NCBI GenBank assembly: GCA_964449985.1
Contig: CAYVCG010000045.1
Span: 1 to 16,137, forward strand
DNA: 16,137 bases
Direction: 5' to 3'
DNA from: CAYVCG01 sp964449985
GTDB lineage: Bacteria > Bacillota > Clostridia > Lachnospirales > WRAX01
Shown here: positions 1 through 7,343 of the stretch, piece after piece
How positions within the stretch are numbered: position 1 is the first letter of the stretch
How the letters are laid out: each line of letters begins with the position of its first letter
Program-made: the position numbers and the translations under genes
The notes under the pieces: generated by a model
What the model was told of the DNA's origin: nothing
Databases searched by the model: none
Seen by the model: the letters and a program-made list of their open reading frames with translations, nothing else

Positions 1-37
1 ACCTCTCATCAGGCTGTCGCAATTAAATATAGCAATA

Positions 38-62
38 CGCACGCGCAATGCGTGCCCCTACA
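38..62 (-). repeat. Short palindromic intergenic repeat, copy 1
   Basis: Read on the minus strand this 25-bp unit begins TGTAGGGGC and has the core CATTG. It matches the unit at 86-110 at about 19 of 25 positions but lies in the opposite orientation. Its arms GCACGC (39-44) and GCGTGC (50-55) pair perfectly around a 5-nt loop. The mismatches with the other copy fall mostly in the stem and keep the pairing, which suggests selection on a folded structure. It resembles REP-like or miniature palindromic repeats scattered between genes in many Clostridia genomes; that family link is from memory and was not checked. Confidence 0.6.
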
Positions 63-85
63 GAAATTTCCGATTTTACCCCACT

Positions 86-110
86 TGTAGGGGCGGCCAT
101 TGGCCGTCCG
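86..110 (+). repeat. Short palindromic intergenic repeat, copy 2
   Basis: Plus-strand copy of the same unit (TGTAGGGGC, then CATTG in the middle, ending in CG). The stem 91-98 pairs with 102-109 around an ATT loop, eight pairs including one G-T wobble. It is separated from copy 1 by 23 bp, so the two units also form a larger inverted repeat through CCCCTACA (55-62) and TGTAGGGG (86-93). It lies downstream of the ATPase operon, where such a paired structure could protect mRNA 3' ends or stop transcription; this role is inference. Confidence 0.6.
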
Positions 111-139
111 TTAGAAATTTTAGTATGGCAACATCGTGA

Positions 140-159
140 AGAGAGGAAATGTCCTCTCT
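140..159 (-). terminator. Hairpin after the ATPase operon, possible 3' end
   Basis: AGAGAGGA (140-147) and TCCTCTCT (152-159) form a perfect 8-bp stem with a 4-nt loop, starting about 17 nt after the stop codon of the last ATPase gene. No T-run follows it on the minus strand, so it is not a textbook intrinsic terminator. It may instead be a transcript-stabilising or Rho-associated 3' structure, acting together with the palindromic repeats just beyond it. Confidence 0.3.
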
Positions 160-175
160 GGGGTGAAATATTGTC

Positions 176-787
176 TTATTTTTGCTTCTTAATCACCTTT
201 AGGCGCGTAAACTCGTCTCTTTCCCTTTCCTCTAGCGTAAGGTTAATAAGCTTTGTTAATTCCTCATATTTTGGGATAGTAACGTTTTTTAGGGCATTAG
301 CCCGGCGCTGGGTTTTCTTTATATTTATGGCTAGGCGATAAGCGGCTGTTTCGATCATAGACAGCTCTATCGTCAATTCCTTAACCTTATTGAATTTTTC
401 CACAGCAATGTCAAAGGAGGCTGTTGTATTCATAAATCCGTAGTTAAGCGACATTTTAGAGGGGGTATACCGAAGGTTTGGTATCTCAACACCCATAATG
501 CTCCTTGTTCTGAGCATTATGCTATCTTCTATAGGCATACCGTAACTAATTGTTCGAACGTTGTTTATGCCCATAACGATATTAGCATCCTGCAAAGCAG
601 CATAGGCCTCTCTGAATGTGGTGCTTATTTGCCGCTGTATTGCCTCTGCCTTATCATTTAGCTCCAGTATTTCTTTTATAAGAACGTTTCTTTTCCTGTC
701 GATAAGGTCGTAACCCATTCTGGACATGGAAAGCGTCGTTTTTGCTTTGATCAGGTTTCCTTTAGTGGGAAACATATTAGGGTCCAT
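176..787 (-). CDS. ntpD: V/A-type ATPase subunit D (central rotor shaft)
   Basis: Subunit D forms the long coiled-coil central shaft that turns inside the A3B3 head and, with F, passes rotation to the membrane ring. The 203 residues match the usual family length. The N-terminus carries the family pattern NPT-like (FPTKGNLIKAK) followed by a long helix (residues about 8-60), and the C-terminal third (about 130-190) is a second long charged helix containing RRANALKNV, typical of the D C-terminal coil. The ATG at 787 is preceded by AGGGGG about 9 nt upstream. It is the last gene of the operon, 24 nt after subunit B. Family assignment is firm; the exact start could shift by a few residues (a second Met is residue 5). 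Confidence 0.95.
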   Translation of the reverse strand: MDPNMFPTKGNLIKAKTTLSMSRMGYDLIDRKRNVLIKEILELNDKAEAIQRQISTTFREAYAALQDANIVMGINNVRTISYGMPIEDSIMLRTRSIMGVEIPNLRYTPSKMSLNYGFMNTTASFDIAVEKFNKVKELTIELSMIETAAYRLAINIKKTQRRANALKNVTIPKYEELTKLINLTLEERERDEFTRLKVIKKQK

Positions 788-811
788 TGGTCACATCCCC
801 CTGTCTTTTAC

Positions 812-2215
812 TTATTCTGTTTTGTTATTCTGTTTTTCAACATAGAATTCTTCCAAAATATTAGTAGAGATTCTGTCCAACTCGCCTTTAGGCAAGACAT
901 CTAGCATTTCCCAGCCCAAGCGTATCGTTTGCATAATCTCTCTATCCTCGTATTTGCCTTGTTGGAGGTATTGTGCTTCAAATCTCTCGCCGAATTTGAT
1001 ATATAGTTTATCCAAATCACTTAATTCGTCCTCACCAATAACGGAGGCCAGCGCGCGGACATCGCCAACATGGGCATATGAGGAAAATAGCTGGTTTGCC
1101 AAATCGGGATGATCTTTTCTTGTATATCCCTCGCCAATACCGTCTTTCATAAGGCGGGATAGAGACGGAAGAATGTTAATAGGTGGATAAATGCCTTTTT
1201 GGTGGATATTTCTATCCAAAACTATTTGCCCCTCGGTTATATAGCCCGTAAGATCGGGAACGGGATGGGTTATATCATCGTTAGGCATCGTGAGTATTGG
1301 TATTTGCGTTACTGATCCGGGCTGCCCTTTTATAATGCCGGCGCGTTCGTATAGGCTGGCCAGCTCGCTGTATAAGTAACCCGGGAAGCCTTTTCTGGAA
1401 GGAATCTCGCCACGGGAAGATGAGATCTCACGCATGGCTTCGGCGTATGCAGTCATATCCGTTAGTATAACTAAAATATCCATGCCTTTTTCAAAAGCCA
1501 AATATTCCGCAACGGTAAGCGCTGCTCTTGGGGTGATGATCCTTTCTGTAACAGGGTCGTTTGCAAGGTTTAGAAACATAACAACCCGCTCAAGCGATCC
1601 ACTTTCTTCAAATGTCTTTTTAAAAAACTCAGCAACGTCGTATTTAACTCCCATTGCAGCAAATACTATTGCAAAATTCTCGTCATTGCCGCCATTTATA
1701 GAGCCAAGGCTGGCTTGTCGGACGATTTGCGCAGCCAATTGGTCATGAGGAAGGCCATTGCCAGAAAAAATAGGCAGCTTTTGCCCACGGATAAGCGTTA
1801 TAAGCCCGTCTATAGACGATATACCGGTCTGGATAAAGTTTCTTGGGTATTCGCGGGAAACGGGATTAATGGGTTTGCCGTTTATATCTGCTTTTTTTTC
1901 GGCATAAAGATCTCCCAAACCGTCTATCGGTCTTGCAGCTCCGTCAAAAATCCTGCCCAGTATTTCCTGAGACAAAACAATCTCCATTGGGTGGCCGGAA
2001 AGCTTTATAGCAGAGTTGGTAAGGCTTATGCTGTCCGTTCCTTCAAAAACCTGAACAATAACCTTGTCGCCCTCGATGGATACAATTTGACCCATCTTTT
2101 TCTCGCCGTTATTTATTCTTATTTCAACAATTTCCTCAAAGGATGCGTTATCCACGCCTTCAAACACGATAAATTGCCCGTTTATTTCTTTTAATCCTGA
2201 ATATTCTATAGCCAT
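812..2215 (-). CDS. ntpB: V/A-type ATPase subunit B (non-catalytic head subunit)
   Basis: B alternates with A in the hexameric head. It binds at the A/B interface and does not hydrolyse ATP itself. The 467 residues are close to the family length of about 460. The P-loop position carries IFSGNGLPHDQLAAQI (about 149-164), which lacks the GKT of a Walker A motif; this is normal for B, not a defect. LPSLSRLMKDG (349-359) is the conserved segment expected to donate the arginine finger (R354) to the A-subunit site. The ATG at 2215 has AGAGGTG 7 nt upstream. It starts 21 nt after the stop of A and ends 24 nt before D. Confidence 0.97.
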   Translation of the reverse strand: MAIEYSGLKEINGQFIVFEGVDNASFEEIVEIRINNGEKKMGQIVSIEGDKVIVQVFEGTDSISLTNSAIKLSGHPMEIVLSQEILGRIFDGAARPIDGLGDLYAEKKADINGKPINPVSREYPRNFIQTGISSIDGLITLIRGQKLPIFSGNGLPHDQLAAQIVRQASLGSINGGNDENFAIVFAAMGVKYDVAEFFKKTFEESGSLERVVMFLNLANDPVTERIITPRAALTVAEYLAFEKGMDILVILTDMTAYAEAMREISSSRGEIPSRKGFPGYLYSELASLYERAGIIKGQPGSVTQIPILTMPNDDITHPVPDLTGYITEGQIVLDRNIHQKGIYPPINILPSLSRLMKDGIGEGYTRKDHPDLANQLFSSYAHVGDVRALASVIGEDELSDLDKLYIKFGERFEAQYLQQGKYEDREIMQTIRLGWEMLDVLPKGELDRISTNILEEFYVEKQNNKTE

Positions 2216-2236
2216 AGGACTACACCTCTGATTTGT

Positions 2237-4003
2237 CTATGCATTTTTATCATATATATCATTATAAAACTTGTCTATTTCGATTTTTATATCCTCAAAT
2301 TTGTCCATCTCGTCATTGCCAACATCATATTTTATAGCGATTATTCTTTCAAATATATCGCTCTTTCTGATTTCCGAAACAGTTATGCCTGCATCAATAA
2401 GCTTTTTCGTTTTATCGTATAAGTACAGTATGATTTCCATCATCTTTTCCTGCTTAATAAGAGGAACGTATGTGTCGTGCTTATGGTAGGCATTTTGTTG
2501 AATAAATCCAAGCCGGATGACGCGTGATATTTCTAAAATAAGCCTCTGACTGTCCGGAAGGACGTCGCTGCCGATAAGCTTTACGATTTCCATCAGTTTG
2601 CTTTCCTCAGTGAGCAGATACAGAATCTCTTTTCTATAAGATATAAAGTCATAGCCAACGTTTTCCTTATACCACTGTTCCAAATCATCAGTATATTCGC
2701 TGTAACTGGTGAGCCAGTTTATAGCAGGGAAATGCCTTGCGTATGCCAGAGCTCTATCCAACGTCCAGAAGGATTTAACAAAGCGCTTCGTATTTTGCGT
2801 AACAGGCTCGGAAAAATCACCGCCCTGAGGAGAAACAGCGCCGATAATAGAAACAGAGCCTAGGCTGCCGTTAAGATTTTTTGCATAAGCGGCTCTTTCA
2901 TAAAATCCCGCAAGCCTTGATGATAAATAAGCCGGAAAGCCTTCTTCCGCTGGCATTTCCTCCAAACGGCCGGAAAGCTCACGCAGCGCTTCTGCCCAAC
3001 GGGATGTTGAATCCGCCATGATGGCAACGTGATAACCCATATCCCTGTAGTATTCCGCCAGTGTGATGCCTGTATAAATGCTGGCTTCTCTTGCCGCGAC
3101 AGGCATGTTGGATGTGTTTGCAATAAGTACAGTTCTATCCATAAGAGGACGGCCGTTTCTCGGGTCTATAAGCTCGGAGAATTCCTCCAAAACCTGTGTC
3201 ATCTCGTTTCCACGCTCGCCACAGCCGATATAAACGATGATATCCGCATCAGACCATTTTGCGATTTGGTGCTGGGTCATTGTTTTGCCTGTTCCGAAAC
3301 CGCCCGGAACAGCCGCCGTTCCGCCTTTTGCTATGGGAAACAGCGTATCTATAATCCTTTGGCCGGTAACTAGAGGAATGCTGGATGCGTATTTGGTTTG
3401 GACAGGGCGTGGTATACGGATTGGCCATTCCTGAACCATCGTAACTTTTATTTCTTTGCCGTTTTTATCTTTTATTACTGCGATTGTGTCGTTTAGGTTA
3501 TACTCTCCGTCTGGTGATACGCTAACAATCTCGCCGCTAAGTTTTGGCGGAACCATTATTTTATGAACAACGGAATCACTTTCTTTAACCGTTGCAATAA
3601 CTGCACCGCCGGAAACATAATCGCCTTCATTAGCGGTTATATTAACGCTCCATAGCTTATCCATATCCAAGGATTCTGAATGAACGCCTCTGGAGATAAA
3701 CGAGCCGCTTTTTAGCTCCACGTCTTTTAAAGGGCGCTCTATGCCGTCAAAGATATTGCTTATTATGCCTGGGCCAAGCTTAACGGAAATAGGTTTGCCT
3801 GTTCCGACAACGTCCTCTCCGGTTTTAAGGCCTGTTGTATTTTCAAAAACCTGAACCGTTGTCCGCTCTGGCTCTATGCTAATAACTTCGCCGATAAGCT
3901 TTTCTTCCCCCACTTTAACCATTTCGGACATTATAAAATCCCTGCTGCCTTTAACTCGTATAACGGAACCATTTATACCGTATATATAGCCTTTTGCATT
4001 CAT
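2237..4003 (-). CDS. ntpA: V/A-type ATPase catalytic subunit A
   Basis: A is the ATP-hydrolysing (or ATP-forming) subunit of the V1/A1 head, EC 7.1.2.2 if it pumps protons. It has 588 residues, against about 580-595 in the family. Visible motifs are the Walker A loop GGFGTGKT (234-241), the catalytic-glutamate block GERGNE (262-267), DSTSRWAEALRE (about residue 330) and PAYLSSRLAGFYERA. The bulge domain special to A subunits (the non-homologous region) spans about 115-190. The ATG at 4003 has AGGAGG at 4014-4019. That Shine-Dalgarno overlaps the TAG stop of subunit E (4018-4020), so the two genes are likely translationally coupled. An upstream ATG at 4008 reads straight into a stop and is excluded. 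Confidence 0.98.
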   Translation of the reverse strand: MNAKGYIYGINGSVIRVKGSRDFIMSEMVKVGEEKLIGEVISIEPERTTVQVFENTTGLKTGEDVVGTGKPISVKLGPGIISNIFDGIERPLKDVELKSGSFISRGVHSESLDMDKLWSVNITANEGDYVSGGAVIATVKESDSVVHKIMVPPKLSGEIVSVSPDGEYNLNDTIAVIKDKNGKEIKVTMVQEWPIRIPRPVQTKYASSIPLVTGQRIIDTLFPIAKGGTAAVPGGFGTGKTMTQHQIAKWSDADIIVYIGCGERGNEMTQVLEEFSELIDPRNGRPLMDRTVLIANTSNMPVAAREASIYTGITLAEYYRDMGYHVAIMADSTSRWAEALRELSGRLEEMPAEEGFPAYLSSRLAGFYERAAYAKNLNGSLGSVSIIGAVSPQGGDFSEPVTQNTKRFVKSFWTLDRALAYARHFPAINWLTSYSEYTDDLEQWYKENVGYDFISYRKEILYLLTEESKLMEIVKLIGSDVLPDSQRLILEISRVIRLGFIQQNAYHKHDTYVPLIKQEKMMEIILYLYDKTKKLIDAGITVSEIRKSDIFERIIAIKYDVGNDEMDKFEDIKIEIDKFYNDIYDKNA

Positions 4004-4017
4004 GGCATGGTTTCCTC

Positions 4018-4668
4018 CTAAAAATCTATTGACAANNNNNNNNNNNNNNNNNNNNNNNNNNNNNNNNNNNNNNNNNNNNNNNNNNNNNNNNNNNNNNNNN
4101 NNNNNNNNNNNNNNNNNNNNNNNNNNNNNNNNNNNTCGTCAAGCTTGGTTTTAAACGAACAGTCAATTATCCTGTTTTCGCTGACGGTTATTTTCATACC
4201 ACCAATAAAGTCCTCTCCGCTTTGCATAACCAAAACGCCGGTTTCATCCTCTATGCGCTCCTTATGCTTCATATCTCTTTCCACTAGGTATACTACGGAA
4301 TTAAAATCTTGAGCTTTGTTTTCGTTTATCTGTTTTATGAGGATGTTTATATATTTATCTGATTCAATATATTTACTAATCTTTTCCAGAACGTTTTTCA
4401 TAATTGATTCGATTTGATCTGTGCGTTTTGCGATAAGCTGGCGCTTTAAATCAGACTGGGCAACTACTATTTTCTTTTGCGCCTCACGTTTTGCTCTGTT
4501 GCGTTCTTCCTCAAATCTGCGATCATATTTTTGTTTTAATTCTTTTTTAAAATCACCGCAAGATTTTTCATATTCGGCGGCAACACGGCTTAATATAGCG
4601 TCACGCTCTGTTTCCGCCTCTCTTATAACAACGTCGGAAAACTGTTTGATTTTTTCATCAACATTCAT
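4018..4668 (-). CDS. ntpE: V/A-type ATPase subunit E (peripheral stalk), interrupted by assembly gap
   Basis: E pairs with G/H as the peripheral stalk that holds the head still while the rotor turns. Residues 1-100 form a highly charged coiled coil (for example EEERNRAKREAQKK), and about 105-175 form the globular part (GEDFIGGMKITVSENRIID). The ATG at 4668 has AAGGAGG 7 nt upstream. The reading frame enters a 100-N gap after KTKLD (residue 177; the next codon is GAN, so Asp or Glu) and reappears in frame as LSIDF-stop. The 216-residue length is therefore nominal. Bacterial E subunits are usually about 190-200 aa, so the real gap is probably shorter than drawn. It lies 18 nt after F and 14 nt before A. 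Confidence 0.9.
   Translation of the reverse strand: MNVDEKIKQFSDVVIREAETERDAILSRVAAEYEKSCGDFKKELKQKYDRRFEEERNRAKREAQKKIVVAQSDLKRQLIAKRTDQIESIMKNVLEKISKYIESDKYINILIKQINENKAQDFNSVVYLVERDMKHKERIEDETGVLVMQSGEDFIGGMKITVSENRIIDCSFKTKLDXXXXXXXXXXXXXXXXXXXXXXXXXXXXXXXXXXLSIDF
4036..4135. other. 100-N assembly gap
   Basis: Exactly 100 consecutive N lie inside the 3' part of the subunit E gene. A round number of this kind is the usual placeholder for a scaffold join of unknown size, so it should not be read as 100 real missing bases. Confidence 0.98.
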
Positions 4669-4686
4669 ACGTTATCCTCCTTGTTC

Positions 4687-4995
4687 CTATATTTTAATAC
4701 CGATTGCTTCTCTCACGTAACGCGTCAAAAAGTCCGGTCTTCTTTCCGTTCCATGTCTGTCCGGTATCTCAACAATAAGAGGTAGATTTTTATTAAGCTT
4801 TGCCGCTCGAACTAAATCTGGATAATCGTGGCTTAGCTTTTCGGTTATTATGACAACGGCTATGTCTTTGTCAGCCATAGCCCTTTCCAATTCAAGCCGG
4901 AATTTATAAGAGTCGTGAGCAATAACGCCATTAACACCAGCCAGGCGCATACCTGTAAGCGTATCATCATTATCGCTTATAAGAAATATTTTCAT
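4687..4995 (-). CDS. V/A-type ATPase subunit F (rotor regulatory subunit)
   Basis: F is a small soluble Rossmann-like subunit that sits on the lower part of D in the central rotor. The 102 residues fit the family (about 100). The N-terminus MKIFLISDNDDTLTGMRLAG contains the D-x-D-T-x-x-G-x-R-L-A-G signature. The middle has the strand AVVIITEKL, and the C-terminal GTERRPDFLTRYVREAIG is the helix that binds the A/B head in related enzymes. The ATG at 4995 begins 7 nt after the stop of K and has AAGGTG about 10 nt upstream. Placing F before E differs from the better-known E-C-F order. The Enterococcus hirae name for this subunit is ntpG; no symbol is given here to avoid confusion. Confidence 0.93.
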   Translation of the reverse strand: MKIFLISDNDDTLTGMRLAGVNGVIAHDSYKFRLELERAMADKDIAVVIITEKLSHDYPDLVRAAKLNKNLPLIVEIPDRHGTERRPDFLTRYVREAIGIKI

Positions 4996-5002
4996 AAAAG
5001 CA

Positions 5003-5419
5003 TCACACCTTGCCTAAAATCATGATGGAAATAATAAGCCCATAAATAGCAACACCTTCTGCAAGCGCAACGAATATCATCGCCTTACCCATAATAGATT
5101 CGTTCTCGGATAGCGCGCCAAGTGCAGCAGAAGCAGCGGCAGAAACAGCGATACCTGCACCGATACAACTAAAGCCTGTGGCTAAAGCAGCAGCTATGTA
5201 GCCGATTCCTGCGGAATCAGACACAACAGCTGTGGCAGTTGGTTCTGCCCAAGCAGTTGAGAAAAGGAAGGCAGAACTTAAAATTAATATACCAAAAAAC
5301 GATACAATGTTTATCGCAAGCATGTTTTTAAATCGAGTTTTTTTCCTCTCGCCTAACATGAAAACCCCTACGGGAACAATAATGGATACCGCTAATAAAA
5401 AGATTATAATTTGTGTCAT
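5003..5419 (-). CDS. ntpK: V/A-type ATPase rotor-ring subunit K (proteolipid)
   Basis: K forms the membrane ring that carries the coupling ion. The start is placed at the ATG at 5419, which has GGGAGG 9 nt upstream, giving 138 residues. A longer frame up to 5515 overlaps the I gene and has no clear ribosome site. There are four hydrophobic segments: about 3-22, 33-56, 70-103 and 111-136. The last two are the classic c-type hairpin, with the ion-binding glutamate E121 in ALAEGVAIYGLI. The first two are an extension common in Clostridia K subunits. It ends in STAWAEP, which resembles a signal-peptidase site at A58, so part of it may be removed. The glutamine and serine/threonine ligands expected of sodium-binding rings are not evident. 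Confidence 0.93.
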   Translation of the reverse strand: MTQIIIFLLAVSIIVPVGVFMLGERKKTRFKNMLAINIVSFFGILILSSAFLFSTAWAEPTATAVVSDSAGIGYIAAALATGFSCIGAGIAVSAAASAALGALSENESIMGKAMIFVALAEGVAIYGLIISIMILGKV

Positions 5420-5450
5420 CTTAAAAATCCTCCCTGTATATTTGATTTGT

Positions 5451-7343
5451 CTAATGGCTTGTAAATGATTTAAATGCTTTGCCATCGCCTTTGAAAAAGC
5501 GGGAAAACATTTCATAGTATTGAAGCCGCAAAACCTGTATGCTTACGATAAGGCCTTCCAGACCCATAACAAATAAATTGCCGATTATCATAATGATCGC
5601 ATTGCCAGAGCTTTCATGAGAAACCCCCGCAAGCATAAGCACAACGCTCATCATACCCGCATGGCATAATGCAAAAGCGCCAACACGAACAAAAGAGATT
5701 GTATTTGTAACAAAGCTGAGTATTATTTCAAATGTTTCAAAAAGCATCTCCATTAAATATTCGCTAAGGCTGCCATGTATTAGCTTCTTTTTGCGTTTTA
5801 TAAGATTGCTTAGAGGTTCCCTCAGCATAATGAACAACAGCGGCAGACCAACCATCAGCTCAATAGCCCAAACCGGCAGAATGTCTATCCCAAAATACAT
5901 GGAAAGCCCAATGCCGATTGCTATTGTATAAAACAAAATGCCGGATATACCGTTTGAGCTGAATAATAGGCTTCCGTAATCCTTGCGTTTTATTGCGTTG
6001 ATTATTTGTATAATCATTGCACAAAGATTTAGGCCTATTCCAAAGCCGACAGTTGCTATAAGGATATCCGCCATGTTCTCCAACGGCCTTATCCATAACG
6101 GTTCAAACACATTTTCATAACCGAATATACTGCCATACAATGCCCCAAAAAATGCGGACGAAATACCCACAATCGCTAAAATAGCGCCGACGGGAGATTT
6201 CTTATATTTGTAGTACCAAAATCCGAACAGCGAAAGCGCAATACCTTGGCCCAAATCGCCAAACATTATACCGAAAAGTATAGTGTATGTTATGCCAAAA
6301 AATGGGGTAGGGTCGATTTCGTTATAAGCAGGCAGGCCATACATCTTAACGAAAAACTCAAACGGTCTAAAGAATGGAAGGTTTGAGAGCCGTGTTGGAG
6401 GCTTGCTTCTGATGTTTGGTGATTCGTTTTTGACGATAACTGTAACATCAGGGTCATTTTTTGCTTCTTCCTCCAGCGCTTTTGCGTCATTTTCAGCCAT
6501 CCAGCCTACAATTATGTAGAAATCATCCTTTGTTTTTGCGATATACTTTTGCATTTCAAAGAAGTTATAGTCTGCTTTTATTTTTTTAAGAGCAGCGGAA
6601 ATGTCTTCCCGTTTATCATTTAGCAAAGTATATTGTTCCTGTTCTATACCATCTATTTCTGTATCAATTTCCTCAATACGCTTATGCATATCCTCATATG
6701 CTTCCACAGGGCGGCCTTTAAGCCCGTCTGATATTTCCACACGCTCAAAATAAAGTGATGCAAATATGGCATCGACCTTTTCATACATTGTTCTGGGGAC
6801 GAAATAGATACCCCATACGTATTCACGGTCTGTATGGCTTTTTTGGAACAAAAGAGCATCGTTGGAATACAGATATGCTTCAAATTGCTTATAGCCAGAA
6901 ATAGGTATTCTGCCAAATCTGTATTTTATGAAATTAAAGTTATATAATTTTTCCAAATAAAAATCAAGGTTAACAAAAGGGGTAAGCTCGTTTGATGTAG
7001 TTTCAAGGCGGTTGCGCTCTGCTTGAAGCTGTTGAGTTTTGGCGAAAAAGCCGTCTATAATAGCGCTAATGCTTTCAATAACCTTCAAGGCTTCCTCACG
7101 CGTGATCTCCTTGTCTGTAAAAGTTTCATCAACCTTGGCAGAATCAGCTATTTTCTCGATGCTTTTCATAGCATTAATAAGCGGATTTGCAACAGAATAA
7201 AATGATATCTCCTTATTCGTTTGGCCCATTTCTTTAACAGCGTCTTCTATCTGTATTTCATACTTGGAGATATATCTTTCCCGAACTCTTTCTATGTCTT
7301 TTGTCGGCCCCATTATATTGACAAATTTCATTTTTTTAACCAT
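5451..7343 (-). CDS. ntpI: V/A-type ATPase subunit I (stator, ion half-channels)
   Basis: I (subunit a in eukaryotes) provides the ion path next to the K ring and anchors the peripheral stalks. The 630 residues are slightly below the usual 640-660. Residues 1-330 form a soluble arm with two coiled-coil stretches (about 85-120 and 215-265). Residues about 340-615 carry seven or eight membrane helices. Two key arginines are visible: R553 in NTISFVRVGAFALCHAG, and R606 in SIQVLRLQYYEMF, the latter matching the arginine essential for ion transfer. The ATG at 7343 lies inside the end of the C gene, with an 8-nt overlap (ATGGTTAA), which indicates coupled translation. A weak AAAGGAAG lies about 11 nt upstream. 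Confidence 0.96.
   Translation of the reverse strand: MVKKMKFVNIMGPTKDIERVRERYISKYEIQIEDAVKEMGQTNKEISFYSVANPLINAMKSIEKIADSAKVDETFTDKEITREEALKVIESISAIIDGFFAKTQQLQAERNRLETTSNELTPFVNLDFYLEKLYNFNFIKYRFGRIPISGYKQFEAYLYSNDALLFQKSHTDREYVWGIYFVPRTMYEKVDAIFASLYFERVEISDGLKGRPVEAYEDMHKRIEEIDTEIDGIEQEQYTLLNDKREDISAALKKIKADYNFFEMQKYIAKTKDDFYIIVGWMAENDAKALEEEAKNDPDVTVIVKNESPNIRSKPPTRLSNLPFFRPFEFFVKMYGLPAYNEIDPTPFFGITYTILFGIMFGDLGQGIALSLFGFWYYKYKKSPVGAILAIVGISSAFFGALYGSIFGYENVFEPLWIRPLENMADILIATVGFGIGLNLCAMIIQIINAIKRKDYGSLLFSSNGISGILFYTIAIGIGLSMYFGIDILPVWAIELMVGLPLLFIMLREPLSNLIKRKKKLIHGSLSEYLMEMLFETFEIILSFVTNTISFVRVGAFALCHAGMMSVVLMLAGVSHESSGNAIIMIIGNLFVMGLEGLIVSIQVLRLQYYEMFSRFFKGDGKAFKSFTSH

Noticed and set aside
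48..341. Plus-strand frame of 97 codons near the window start
   Set aside because: It crosses the repeats and runs antisense to subunit D; no ribosome site and no family resemblance.
1740..1790. Missing Walker A motif in subunit B as a sign of a defective gene
   Set aside because: The non-catalytic B subunit normally lacks GKT; the gene is otherwise full length.
1434..2194. Plus-strand frames opposite subunit B
   Set aside because: Antisense shadows of a well-conserved gene with no ribosome sites of their own.
5420..5515. Longer start for subunit K (adds 32 residues)
   Set aside because: The extension overlaps the end of the I gene, is not hydrophobic or K-like, and the ATG at 5419 has a good ribosome site.
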